NCBI GenBank assembly: GCA_026713825.1 | Contig: JAPONS010000030.1 | Location: forward strand, 1 to 42,064 | Source of the DNA: Chloroflexota bacterium | GTDB lineage: Bacteria > Chloroflexota > Dehalococcoidia > Lucifugimonadales > UBA1127 | DNA length: 42,064 nt | Direction: 5' to 3' | Position numbers and translations under genes: made by a program | Notes under the pieces: model-generated | The model's input: only the letters and a program-made list of their open reading frames with translations | Database searches by the model: none | What the model was told of the DNA's origin: nothing | In this document: positions 24,350 to 31,877 of the stretch, piece by piece | Layout: every line of letters begins with the position of its first letter | Position numbering within the stretch: position 1 is the stretch's first letter

Positions 24350-24898
24350 CTACTCTGACTCCGCCTCCTCGAACACCCACCGCGTCGCGTTCTGCGGGAA
24401 GTTCGCCTCCGTCCACCCGAACGCCACCCGCGGCGCCATGCGGTACATCACAGCGCCCATGTTGACCAGATCCATTTCCTCGGAACCGGGTTTGAAGCCA
24501 TACTTGGGATTGAAGGTTTCCTCAAATCGGCGAATAGCCTCGGCGTCGCCCGTAACCTCGGTCATGACTCCCTCAAGCACCACCACCTCGTCACCGCTCT
24601 CCAGATGCACAGTCGCCCTTGGGTCCGCCGAGATGTTGCGTCCCTTGCGTGAATTGGCCCCGGTCCCGAAGTGAAAGGCGCCGTCGAACCACACACCCCA
24701 AACCGGCATCGCATGTGGTCTGCCGTCCGGTCGGGCGGTGACCACCCAGTAGTTTCGCGACGCCGTCAGCCGCTCCTCGGCCCACGCCCACGGAAGGATC
24801 TCACCCTCCTCCGGTGACGCCAATCCATATGACTCAGGCATCACGGGCCGGCTTGCGGTGGGAGGACTGTCGTTTGTGGGAACTCGTTGCTGTTCCAT
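24350..24898 (-). CDS. Pyridoxamine 5'-phosphate oxidase-family (split-barrel) protein
   Basis: The 182-residue protein has the flavin/F420-binding split-barrel signature: NYWVVTARPDGRPHAMPVWGVWFDGAFHF, then SRKGRNISADPRATVHLE and a later VMYRMAPRVAFGW strand. Many members of this family act with F420 or FMN and the exact cofactor is not visible. The ATG at 24898, preceded by GGAGG, was chosen over an upstream in-frame start. The N-terminal 20 residues are polar and disordered. It converges on the HpaI gene and shares its terminator. Confidence 0.83.
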   Translation of the reverse strand: MEQQRVPTNDSPPTASRPVMPESYGLASPEEGEILPWAWAEERLTASRNYWVVTARPDGRPHAMPVWGVWFDGAFHFGTGANSRKGRNISADPRATVHLESGDEVVVLEGVMTEVTGDAEAIRRFEETFNPKYGFKPGSEEMDLVNMGAVMYRMAPRVAFGWTEANFPQNATRWVFEEAESE

Positions 24899-25041
24899 GA
24901 AGGCTTCCTCCAGCGAGTGTGAAAAAGAGACCATGCGTATGAAATCAGAACAGCGTATCAGGTCGGCGCTCCGCTCCGTACTTTGGGGACATGCAGAGCT
25001 GCTGAAAGCACTGCGTGTCACGGTCAGCGCGGCAGTCAAGC

Positions 25042-25779
25042 CTACGCCCGGCGGGCTGGCGCCTGGTACTCACCCACCAGCATCGAGCCCTCCGTGACCC
25101 GCTCCTGCGGCGCACGGGCCAACACCATCTTCTCGGGGAGCACGATGCCGCCGGAGAACACCAGTCGCATTGCGGCGTCAACGCTGATGTCGGTCTCCAT
25201 CACGTCGTCCTCGTGGATGAATGCCATGTTGCCGGATGTGGGGTTGGGTACAGTCGGGATGTACACCACTGCTAGTGACTGGGACCGGTCGGGGGTGAAG
25301 ACTCGGCCGGTGACAAACCCTAGAGCCACCATGCCCTCCCTGGGCCACTCCACAAACACCACCCGGGTAAACGTGGCCGACGAGGTGAGAGAGGTGATGC
25401 CCTGCTGGGTAATCTTGTAGAACGTCTTGACCATGGGAACACGGCTCAACACCTCATCCTTGAATACCAGGATCTTGCCGCCGATACGCGTGGAGTCCAT
25501 CCACCCGATGAAATAGAAGATGACAATGAGCGTGATGAGCCCGAAGCCGGGAAAGTCCCATGCCCGGTTCATGACAAAGGGCAGGGAGCGAATGTAGCCG
25601 TCCGCCTTTCCAATCAGGAACGCCAGCAGTATCACCGTCACAAGGAGGGGGATAAGCGCCACAAAGCCCTGTAAGGTGCGCGACTGGATGTGGCTCTCCA
25701 CTCGCTCGAATATGTTGGGTTTCTTCTCTTCTTCCTGATCCAACTCCTCTGGAGTGTTGCCGTCGTTCTGGTTCGTCAT
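25042..25779 (-). CDS. DUF502-family membrane protein
   Basis: The 245-residue protein has an acidic, Gln/Glu-rich start (about 1-30) and two transmembrane helices: GFVALIPLLVTVILLAFLIG (about 38-57) and FGLITLIVIFYFIGWM (about 80-95). A cytoplasmic region follows with the family blocks VPMVKTFYKITQQGITSL, FVEWPREGMVALGFVTG and VYIPTVPNPTSGNMAFI. These match DUF502 (PF04367), whose function is unknown. GGGAGGAGAGG precedes the ATG at 25779. The last strand (SGGIVLPEKM) is the common ending of the family, followed by a short tail. Confidence 0.88.
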   Translation of the reverse strand: MTNQNDGNTPEELDQEEEKKPNIFERVESHIQSRTLQGFVALIPLLVTVILLAFLIGKADGYIRSLPFVMNRAWDFPGFGLITLIVIFYFIGWMDSTRIGGKILVFKDEVLSRVPMVKTFYKITQQGITSLTSSATFTRVVFVEWPREGMVALGFVTGRVFTPDRSQSLAVVYIPTVPNPTSGNMAFIHEDDVMETDISVDAAMRLVFSGGIVLPEKMVLARAPQERVTEGSMLVGEYQAPARRA

Positions 25780-25921
25780 CCTACCTCTCCTCCCTCTAGC
25801 CGGAAACCAGAGTGCTTCGGCGCCGGAATGCAGCTGTTTCACCGTAAGCCGTGCCGTCATTCCTATGTCCGTCCGACACGGCTCCCAAAGGAAATAGATG
25901 CTCTTGCGGAATTCAGCACAA

Positions 25922-25950
25922 ATTGTGTCCCAGGACGCCCTCCACGTCAA
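25922..25950 (-). promoter_or_regulatory. Promoter of the DUF502 gene
   Basis: On the minus strand: TTGACG (25945-25950), 17 bp, CACAAT (25922-25927). It lies about 140 bp from the start codon, implying a long leader. Confidence 0.5.
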
Positions 25951-26047
25951 GGCATTTTGTTACCGATGGGCCCGTATGCAGGAGAAATTAACGCGACTAA
26001 TGAGCAACACCATTACGTGTTAGACAGTATCGTCGTCATATCCGGTG

Positions 26048-26076
26048 TTGTACCTGTGACGACGCCATGATATGCT
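26048..26076 (+). promoter_or_regulatory. Promoter of the small membrane protein gene
   Basis: TTGTAC (26048-26053), 17 bp, TATGCT (26071-26076), 27 bp before the GTG at 26104. Confidence 0.55.
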
Positions 26077-26103
26077 GGGTAAAAGACTAGGACTGAGGGA
26101 AAC

Positions 26104-26385
26104 GTGGGAGATAGTACGCTCGTCGAATTCATACGGGACATCTTCATCATTCTTGCCGGCGGCGCATTGGTGTTCTGGTCGTTGGTGATGGTAATCATCG
26201 CAATTCTGGTCTACAAGAGACTGAACGCCACCCTGTCCGCCGCCCGCAATGCCGCCCACAATCTCTCGGAAAGCGGACAGGCCTTTAGGGACTCGTTCGC
26301 AGGTAAAAATCCCCTCTTCGGCATCGCCGCAGCGGGATTCGGCAAGGCGATCAGCGCACTTGTCCGCTCCGCTTTCAGGCGATAG
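26104..26385 (+). CDS. Small single-pass membrane protein of unknown function
   Basis: The 93-residue product has one strong transmembrane helix (IFIILAGGALVFWSLVMVIIAILVY, about 13-37), then an amphipathic helix (38-68) and a Gly/Ala-rich C-terminus ending in RSAFRR. It starts with GTG at 26104; GAGGG lies 5 bases upstream and a promoter 27 bp upstream. It is followed 38 bp later by a YtxH-like gene and probably forms an operon with it. The layout (membrane helix plus coiled tail beside YtxH) recalls the DUF948/YtxH pairs of Gram-positive bacteria, but the similarity is only architectural. Confidence 0.6.
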   Translation: MGDSTLVEFIRDIFIILAGGALVFWSLVMVIIAILVYKRLNATLSAARNAAHNLSESGQAFRDSFAGKNPLFGIAAAGFGKAISALVRSAFRR

Positions 26386-26423
26386 CCCAGAACACCAGGG
26401 GGCAAATACATGGAGGAAGTGTT

Positions 26424-26651
26424 ATGGCAAACGACAATGGAGGACATTTCATGAATGCATTCATCCTGGGAGCGGCTATTGGATTCGTCGCTGGTGTCCT
26501 GGCGGCGCCACGATCCGGCCAAGAGATGCGCGATGAGATCAACGAGCGCACGCGCGGAATCCGCGAGCAGGTGGAGCACTTGGCGGAACGCGTCCGCCAC
26601 CAGTTGTACCCTGAGAGTGACGCCTCCGGCGACGGCCCTCGGGACAACTAG
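26424..26651 (+). CDS. YtxH-like small membrane protein
   Basis: The 75-residue protein shows the YtxH pattern: a short glycine-rich hydrophobic segment (FILGAAIGFVAGVLAAPRSG, about 13-32), the typical APxSGxEMR turn, then a charged helix (EINERTRGIREQVEHLAERV). Members are general-stress or envelope-associated in Bacillus, but their biochemical role is not established. GGAGG precedes the ATG by about 10 bases. A hairpin terminator follows 29 bp after its stop. Confidence 0.75.
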   Translation: MANDNGGHFMNAFILGAAIGFVAGVLAAPRSGQEMRDEINERTRGIREQVEHLAERVRHQLYPESDASGDGPRDN

Positions 26652-26680
26652 TCCGGGAACCCTTTCCCCAGTTCACACCC

Positions 26681-26716
26681 AACAGGCGGGCCTGGAATGA
26701 CACAGGCTCGCCTGTT
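26681..26716 (+). terminator. Hairpin terminator after ytxH-like gene
   Basis: AACAGGCG (26681-26688) pairs with CGCCTGTT (26709-26716), with an additional GCCT/AGGC inner stem; CTCCAGTTTCC follows. Confidence 0.7.
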
Positions 26717-26881
26717 CTCCAGTTTCCAAGAATTCCCTGCTGTCTGCCGCCCGTAATACAAGCATTAAGCAACCCGGTGGCCCTGACTCTACTTGCCCGG
26801 CACAGAGCAGTTTTTTCATTCACATTTAACGCTCTTTTTACGCTCTGTTATTTCCTAGGGCGTAATTGCGGATGACAGCGA

Positions 26882-26910
26882 TTGTCAACCGTATTAACAA
26901 GGGTTGTGAT
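26882..26910 (+). promoter_or_regulatory. Possible promoter upstream of a short broken reading frame
   Basis: TTGTCA (26882-26887), 17 bp, TGTGAT (26905-26910). It lies in an AT-richer stretch. The next gene-like items are the short frame at 26955 and the YbjQ-like gene at 27191. Confidence 0.4.
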
Positions 26911-26954
26911 GGTTGAGCCTGACAACCACACCACTCTCCCAAGATCCAGCCATA

Positions 26955-27045
26955 ATGAGATTTCTCAAATACCAGAAGATCGCGGAGCAGGCCAAGGTTC
27001 ATTCAGGAGGCTCAGGAAAAGCTCCAGAAGCTGCTGGAGGACTAG
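26955..27045 (+). pseudogene. Remnant of a small coiled-coil protein gene (uncertain)
   Basis: From the ATG at 26955 the frame reads MRFLKYQKIAEQAKV. In the next frame it continues IQEAQEKLQKLLED and stops at 27043-27045. The two halves join into one plausible 30-residue amphipathic helix if a single base is removed around 26999-27001. Either this is a decayed small gene or chance similarity. The 145 bases after it, up to the YbjQ-like gene, hold two short hairpins (GGCGCTC 27069-27075 with GAGCGCC 27091-27097, and GTCCG/CGGAC near 27140) and no other gene. Confidence 0.25.
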
Positions 27046-27190
27046 CAACGGACACCTGCGTACGTTCGGGCGCTCCCCGCCTCATGAAATGAGCGCCGCC
27101 GGCCAATCCCTCGTTCCGCCGGAAGGTCCCTTGCCTCAGGTCCGCCAGACGGACACAATGCGTCCAACCGTCCACCAAGGAGTCGAGCAA

Positions 27191-27514
27191 ATGATCATGG
27201 CCACTACCAGCGAACTGCCCGGCATGACCGTCAAGGAAGTGAAGGGACTGGTCCAGGGGAACACCATTCGGGCGCGTAACGTCGGCCGCGACATCATGGC
27301 TGGCCTTCGCACCCTCGTTGGCGGGGAGATCACGGAGTACACACGGCTGATGACCGAGTCCCGCGCCCAGGCCACGCAGCGCATGGTCGACGAAGCGGAG
27401 AAGCTTGGCGCGAACACCATCCTGGGTGTGCGCTACACCACATCGACGGTCATTGCCGGCGCCGCGGAGCTGCTGGCGTACGGCACGGCCGTCGTCGCAG
27501 AGGAGTCCTCGTAG
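27191..27514 (+). CDS. YbjQ/UPF0145-family heavy-metal-binding-like domain protein
   Basis: The 107-residue protein matches the YbjQ family (PF01906): VKGLVQGNTIRARNVGRDI (about 16-34), LVGGEITEYTRLMTESRAQATQRM, and GANTILGVRYTTSTV followed by AYGTAVV. The fold forms pentamers related to dodecin-like or TolB-like assemblies in solved structures; function is unproven and metal binding is only an annotation. AAGGAGT precedes the ATG at 27191; a second in-frame ATG lies 6 bp later. It is convergent with the metal-transport permease gene, 10 bp between ends, with a weak GAGGG/CCCTC hairpin in between. Confidence 0.85.
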   Translation: MIMATTSELPGMTVKEVKGLVQGNTIRARNVGRDIMAGLRTLVGGEITEYTRLMTESRAQATQRMVDEAEKLGANTILGVRYTTSTVIAGAAELLAYGTAVVAEESS

Positions 27515-27524
27515 AGAGGGCGCC

Positions 27525-28364
27525 TTACCCCTCTTCTTCCTCTATCCGGCGTCGCAAGAAGTGCCTGCCAAAGGCCACACCGGCAAAAAAGGCTGTAGCC
27601 ACCAGCGCCATTGCGGGCCCGGACGGCAAGTCAGCGTAATACGAGAGGTAGAGTCCCGCCACTGCCGAAGTCCCGCCAATCGCCGCGCCCCACAGCATGA
27701 CGCCCACAAACCGCCGGGCGATCAGGTAGGCCGTCGCAGCTGGAGTGATGAGCATCGCCATGACCAGCACAATGCCCGCCGCCTGAATGCCGATGACGAT
27801 CACCAGCGCCAACAGACCCAGGAGAATGTACTCCACCACTCCCGTCTTGATGCCGATGACCTTGGCCCCTATTGGGTCAAAAGTTGTGTACACCAGTTGC
27901 CAGTGGTACACATAGAGCCCAACCACCACCAGGGCAGCCAACCCCAGCGAAACCACAACTTCAGTCGAGGAAACGCCAAGGACCTGACCCAACAGCAAGT
28001 CCTCAATGTTGACCGTTATGCCAGTCGCGCGAGACATCATGACGAGGCCCAGTGCAAACATTCCCGCGAAGATTATGCCAATAGACGTGTCCTCGCTGAT
28101 GCCGGTGCGGCGGGCGACCCCTCCCATTATGACTGCGAGGAGGACAGCCGCGGGTACAGCGGCAATAAACGGGCTGAACCCCAGCAGAAAGGCCAGCACC
28201 ATCGCCGGCAGGACCGAGTGCGCCAGGGCATCCCCCATGAAGGCTCGCCCCCGGGTGATGACGTAGGCGCCCAACGCCGGGCACATGATGCCCACGAGCA
28301 ATGACACGATGAGCGCCCGAACCATGAAGCTGTATTGGAAGGGGTCGAATAATATGTCTATCAT
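27525..28364 (-). CDS. Zn/Mn ABC transporter permease (ZnuB/MntB type)
   Basis: The 279-residue protein is a polytopic membrane protein of the ABC-3 metal permease family with about eight hydrophobic helices. Family marks are ALGAYVITRGRAFMGDALAHSVLPAM (about 30-55) and the GIQAAGIVLVMAMLITPAATAYL block (about 190-212). It transports zinc or manganese with the ATPase and binding protein encoded upstream. Its ATG overlaps the stop of the ATPase gene (ATGA), so the two are translationally coupled; the frame continues upstream but only inside that gene. The C-terminus is charged (RRRIEEEEG). It is the last gene of the Fur-headed operon. Confidence 0.92.
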   Translation of the reverse strand: MIDILFDPFQYSFMVRALIVSLLVGIMCPALGAYVITRGRAFMGDALAHSVLPAMVLAFLLGFSPFIAAVPAAVLLAVIMGGVARRTGISEDTSIGIIFAGMFALGLVMMSRATGITVNIEDLLLGQVLGVSSTEVVVSLGLAALVVVGLYVYHWQLVYTTFDPIGAKVIGIKTGVVEYILLGLLALVIVIGIQAAGIVLVMAMLITPAATAYLIARRFVGVMLWGAAIGGTSAVAGLYLSYYADLPSGPAMALVATAFFAGVAFGRHFLRRRIEEEEG

Positions 28365-29155
28365 GCAGGGCCGTTCGTCTCTGCCTCGGCCATGTTGTGA
28401 GAGTGGCCATGCCACATGCCTCGCCCGTGCCAGTGGCCTTGTGTGAAGTCCATCCCGTGCGACCCGTAGAGCTCTTGCAGCACCTCCGGGGTGAAGGCCT
28501 CCACCGGCGGGCCCCATGCGCAAACGTGACGGTGGAGGCACAGGACCATGTCAAAGCGCTCGGCGAGATTGGACAGGTCATGGGTGGCCAGCATGATGAT
28601 ACAGCCGTCGTCCCGAAGGGAGCGCAGCACATCCACGATTTCTTGCTGCGCCCCAACGTCGACGCCGCTGAATGCCTCGTCCAACAGGACAATATTGGCT
28701 TCTTGCGCCAGCGCCCGGGCGATGAATACCCGTTGGCGTTGCCCGCCGGAGAGTTCGGTCATCAGGGATGAGCGCCGGTCCCAAAGTCCTACGCGATCGA
28801 GGCTGTTTCGCACCAATTCGCGGTCCTGGCGCCCCGGGCGGCGGAGCGGGTTCCCGCCGCTCCGCCCCAGCATGACGACGTCCATGACGGTTGCCGGAAA
28901 CCGCCAGTTGATGCTGTCCTTCTGAGGGACATAGGCCAACGCGCCGTGGAAGTCCACTTTGCCCTTCGTGGCGGGCAAGACGCCGGCGATGACGTCAAAC
29001 AGCGTGCTTTTGCCTGCGCCGTTCGGCCCAAGGATCCCCACAAGGGCGCCCCCTCGGACGTTGAAGGTAACGTCTGAAAGGGCTCGGAAGGCGCTCCGTT
29101 CCACCGTTACGTGGGCGACGCTCAGTTCCGGACGCGTAGCAATTGAAGTTGCCAT
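28361..29155 (-). CDS. Zn/Mn ABC transporter ATPase (ZnuC/MntA type)
   Basis: The 264-residue ATPase has a complete nucleotide-binding domain: Walker A GPNGAGKST (43-51), Q-loop VPQKD, signature LSGGQRQR (about 134-141), Walker B IVLLDEAFSGVD and the switch His in LATHDL. The C-terminal 35 residues are His-rich (GHWHGRGMWHGHSHN), unusual for the ATPase and matching the His-rich ends of its neighbours. It powers metal import with the permease (4-bp overlap) and the lipoprotein encoded 21 bp upstream. Confidence 0.93.
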   Translation of the reverse strand: MATSIATRPELSVAHVTVERSAFRALSDVTFNVRGGALVGILGPNGAGKSTLFDVIAGVLPATKGKVDFHGALAYVPQKDSINWRFPATVMDVVMLGRSGGNPLRRPGRQDRELVRNSLDRVGLWDRRSSLMTELSGGQRQRVFIARALAQEANIVLLDEAFSGVDVGAQQEIVDVLRSLRDDGCIIMLATHDLSNLAERFDMVLCLHRHVCAWGPPVEAFTPEVLQELYGSHGMDFTQGHWHGRGMWHGHSHNMAEAETNGPA

Positions 29156-29176
29156 CCCTACCCCTCGCTTCGGATC

Positions 29177-30370
29177 CTACCGCAATGCCGCGACTATGCG
29201 GTCTACGTTGGTCCGCACCATGGTTATGTAGGTGCCCGCGTCGCTGCCGGGGGTGCCCAGCGAGCCTGAGTATAGGCGGACAAGCTCTGCTCCGGATTCT
29301 TCTGCGACGGCCTGCGCCAGCCGCTCGGTGACCGTCGTCTCACCGAATATCGCCGGGACTTCGTACTCTTCAACATCATGTGTCAGCTCTGCCAGGTCTG
29401 CAGGAGACGGCTCGACGTCAGTCGTTGTGCTCAGCACGACGCCCACGACCTCGAAGCCGTACCGTATGGCGAAGTAGCCGAAGCTGTCGTGAGAGGTAAC
29501 CAGCAGGCGGCGCGCCTCCGGCACCTCGCTCACTCGGCCCGTGGTCCATTGGTCCAGCTCCAACAGCTGCCGGTTGTACGCGTCTGCGTTGAGCAGGTAG
29601 GTGTCAGCGCGGTCGGGGTCGAGGGCCCCAAGACGTCCCGCTATGTCATTCACCGCGCTCTGGACTCGGATAGGATCGAACCAGAAGTGGGGGTCTTCAA
29701 GCCCATGGCCATGCCCCTCGTGCTCTCCCTCGCCTTCCTCGGTGAAATGCTCGATTTCCTCGATGACCTCTTCAGGGGTAAGCGTTCCAGCCTGGGCTTG
29801 CAGCAGCAGCTCAACCACCATGGCCGGCAGCTCTTCTTCCTCCTCCATTGCCATGCTTTCCATCAGCTCGCCAATCTCTACCAGGCCTTCCACGGCTGTG
29901 ATCTCGCCTTCTTCAACCTCATGGACGATATGGCTCAGCTCTTCGAGCAGTTCCACCTCGTCCGCGTGGGTGGCCGCAAACTCAATGGGGTCGATACCCT
30001 CGCCAAGCTCGATGACCGTCGCGGGGTCCCTTGTGGCGTTGTGCAGCAACTCCTGCAGCCACGCTCCCTCCAGACCCAGTCCGATGCTCAGGACCAGCTC
30101 AGCGTCAGCTATCTGGGTAACGTCCCGGGCGCCTGGCTGGAAGGTGTGTGGGTCAGCGCCGACTGGCAGGAGACTGAAGACCTCCACGTTCTCCCCGCCG
30201 ATGTTGCGCACCCAGTCCGCGACGATGTTGTTGGTGGTGACTACGCTCAACTTGGGCTGGGCGGCGGCCCCGCCGGAACATCCCGCAAAGGCAGCGGCCA
30301 GCAGCAGCCCCATTAGCAACGCCGCAATCCATCCCATGACCCGAACCTTGTGCATTCCTCGCATGTCCAT
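29177..30370 (-). CDS. Zn/Mn-binding lipoprotein with a long acidic insert (ZnuA/TroA type)
   Basis: The 397-residue protein has a lipoprotein signal (AAAFAGC, Cys31) and the cluster A-I metal-binding fold. Likely ligands are H75 (GADPHTFQP), H228 (DPHFWFDP) and H294 (TSHDSFGYF), with an acidic fourth ligand near IFGET (341-344). Zinc-binding members often have a short His/Asp/Glu-rich loop before DPHFW; here that place holds about 85 residues (132-218) of strongly acidic helices ending in EGEHEGHGHG. The insert contains several Glu runs and few His until its end. GGGAGAAGG precedes the ATG at 30370. The protein is about 90 residues longer than ZnuA. Second gene of the operon. Confidence 0.92.
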   Translation of the reverse strand: MDMRGMHKVRVMGWIAALLMGLLLAAAFAGCSGGAAAQPKLSVVTTNNIVADWVRNIGGENVEVFSLLPVGADPHTFQPGARDVTQIADAELVLSIGLGLEGAWLQELLHNATRDPATVIELGEGIDPIEFAATHADEVELLEELSHIVHEVEEGEITAVEGLVEIGELMESMAMEEEEELPAMVVELLLQAQAGTLTPEEVIEEIEHFTEEGEGEHEGHGHGLEDPHFWFDPIRVQSAVNDIAGRLGALDPDRADTYLLNADAYNRQLLELDQWTTGRVSEVPEARRLLVTSHDSFGYFAIRYGFEVVGVVLSTTTDVEPSPADLAELTHDVEEYEVPAIFGETTVTERLAQAVAEESGAELVRLYSGSLGTPGSDAGTYITMVRTNVDRIVAALR

Positions 30371-30402
30371 ATCACCTTCTCCCAGTATTTGTGCGCTATT
30401 GG

Positions 30403-30915
30403 CTAGGAACCCACTAACTCAGCGTAGGCGTCATCGTGGTCGTGCGTGTGCGCATGCCCGTGCCCGTGCAGATGGACGGGCGGCTTCATGTGTTCGTCCT
30501 GGAGGCACGTCGGGCAGGTGACGTACAGATCGATGCGATGCCCGACAATGACCCCTGGAATCTCCGCGCTCAGCGCTCGAAGGAACCGTTCCAGCGTGGC
30601 GGCGCGGAACTCTGAGACCATGCCGCAGCGGATGCAGACCGTGTGGTGATGGTGTTCCACCCGGGAGGGGCTGTACCGCGGTGCGCCATTCATCATATTC
30701 AGCCGGCAAATGGCCCCGACGTCCTGGAGGAGTTTCAGCGTGCGGTAGATTGTGGCCCTGCCCAGTCCCGGCAGCTCCGTCACAATCTCCTCGGCGGTGA
30801 AACCCTCCTGTTTGGCCTCCAGCGCGCCAATGATCTCCCGGCGCGGAAGCGTAAGGCGGTATCCGTTGTCCTCAAGGATCGCCATGAAGTTGGATCGAAC
30901 TGCTTTTTCTGTCAT
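30403..30915 (-). CDS. Fur-family metalloregulator (Zur-like)
   Basis: The 170-residue repressor has the winged-helix domain (YRLTLPRREIIGALEAKQEGFTAEEI, about 19-44, and RATIYRTLKLLQ) and the dimerisation domain with the regulatory HHHH (about 89-92), CIRCG and CPTC zinc-binding pairs. The C-terminus is a His-rich tail (HLHGHGHAHTHDHDD) absent from most Fur proteins. It is the first gene of an operon with metal uptake genes, so it probably senses zinc (Zur) and represses its own operon via the palindrome touching its start codon. No Shine-Dalgarno sequence precedes the ATG at 30915, suggesting a very short or absent leader. Confidence 0.92.
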   Translation of the reverse strand: MTEKAVRSNFMAILEDNGYRLTLPRREIIGALEAKQEGFTAEEIVTELPGLGRATIYRTLKLLQDVGAICRLNMMNGAPRYSPSRVEHHHHTVCIRCGMVSEFRAATLERFLRALSAEIPGVIVGHRIDLYVTCPTCLQDEHMKPPVHLHGHGHAHTHDHDDAYAELVGS

Positions 30916-30934
30916 ATTGATACTCTATATCAAT
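30916..30934 (-). promoter_or_regulatory. Fur/Zur-box-like palindrome adjoining the regulator start
   Basis: ATTGATA, 5 bp, TATCAAT: a perfect 7-5-7 inverted repeat that ends one base from the start codon of the Fur-family gene. On the minus strand a TTGAGA hexamer lies 16 bp upstream of the TATCAA half, so the operator may overlap the promoter. Such repeats upstream of fur/zur genes usually mediate autorepression. Confidence 0.7.
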
Positions 30935-31239
30935 TTTTTCTCAATTGACCCGCCGTTTGTATCAATTTCATGTTATCCGAGTTCCGCTTAGATATGGCCG
31001 ACGGGCAAGACGCTATGATGATACTTTATCTCAATAATCTTGTCAAGATGCTCAATACCACTATTTTTGCCTTGCCTGTCACCTTGTCGCCGGACTGGCG
31101 GCGTGGAGGGAGCTATAGAATCAACGCGCGCGCCGCCGGGCGCTGTCACAACGCGGTCTCCGCGGTCTCCGGACCCTCGCCCCGGTCCTCGCGGTGGCGG
31201 CGCCCGCATGACCAAGGCGTCCTCGGAAAGAGAGGGGCA
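30935..31239. other. Intergenic region between the metal operon and the STAS remnant
   Basis: No intact gene is seen. The left half is AT-rich and holds a half-site TTGTATCAAT near 30957 and a second Fur-box-like repeat at 31017-31035. The right half turns GC-rich toward the broken STAS gene. Confidence 0.5.
31017..31035. promoter_or_regulatory. Second Fur/Zur-box-like repeat (imperfect)
   Basis: GATGATA, 5 bp, TCTCAAT matches the perfect repeat at 30916-30934 at 11 of 14 arm positions. With the half-site near 30957 it suggests several operator copies spaced over about 120 bp. Confidence 0.4.
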
Positions 31240-31628
31240 ATGGCGAAATCAGGTGAACCCGCCCCCCAATCGATTGTAACAACCTCCTCCTTGTCGGTGC
31301 TCGCGGAGACGCAGGATGGGGTGCTCTTCGCTCATATAGCTGGACGCCCGGACGGCCAGAACATTCCCATCTTCCGGCAAACGCTTGAGTCGCTGCCACT
31401 CGGCGGGCGCCAATTGTTCCTCCTCGACACGAAGGGTCTCACCTGCATCGCCAGTGACGGGCTCCGCGTTCTCTGGGCCTTCGGCGGAGTCTCTCAGAGG
31501 GATCATACAAAGTGGCCCTTTGCACCGTCCTGCCCAACATCACAACCATCTTTGAGATCAGCGGCTTTACCCGGATCATAGCCATCTGCCCCAATGTGCC
31601 GGCAGCCAAAGCGGAGGTCCCAGGTTAG
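31240..31628 (+). pseudogene. STAS-domain (anti-anti-sigma-like) gene broken by a frameshift
   Basis: Starting at the ATG 31240 (AGAGAGGGGC upstream) the frame encodes an STAS-like N-terminal half: LAETQDGVLFAHIAGRPDGQN, LFLLDTKGLTCIASDGLRVLWAF. The continuation, KVALCTVLPNITTIFEISGFTRIIAI, which corresponds to the end of the intact STAS gene 250 bp downstream, lies in the -1 frame and stops at 31626-31628. One extra A in the AAA run at 31509-31511 would restore one protein of about 130 residues. The usual phosphorylatable Ser of the SSAGL motif is replaced by IASDGL (S-D instead of S-S), so the region had also diverged. It is best read as a decayed duplicate of the intact STAS gene; a sequencing error cannot be excluded. 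Confidence 0.7.
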
Positions 31629-31691
31629 GCTGCAATACCGCAGAACTTCCTTCCAGCCCTCCTCTATATTCCCAAGTTGCGGAAAAGGCAC

Positions 31692-31720
31692 TAGACCCAA
31701 CGCCGCATCTTGGCTACAAT
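31692..31720 (+). promoter_or_regulatory. Promoter of the partner-switch/sensor operon
   Basis: TAGACC (31692-31697), 17 bp, TACAAT (31715-31720), about 158 bp before the STAS start. The leader carries a GCTCGCC/GGCGAGC hairpin near 31783-31802, which might act in attenuation or RNA stability. Confidence 0.5.
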
Positions 31721-31877
31721 CTGCATACCTTACGTTCGGGGTGGGTCAGTCTTTGGCCAATCCGTTCCCGGTAGGGTAAGGCTCGCCGCCGCAGGCGAGC
31801 GCCCTCGCAGGGAGCGGAACCGGGACTTCGGCCAGGACGGTCTTCCACACTTGAGCCTACCGGAAGGAGCAGGGTCA

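Larger units (their letters stand above)
25780..26103. other. Divergent intergenic region
   Basis: No gene is seen in these 324 bp between DUF502 and the small membrane protein gene. The stretch contains two facing-away promoters, listed separately at 25922-25950 (minus) and 26048-26076 (plus), and a moderately AT-rich centre. Confidence 0.5.
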
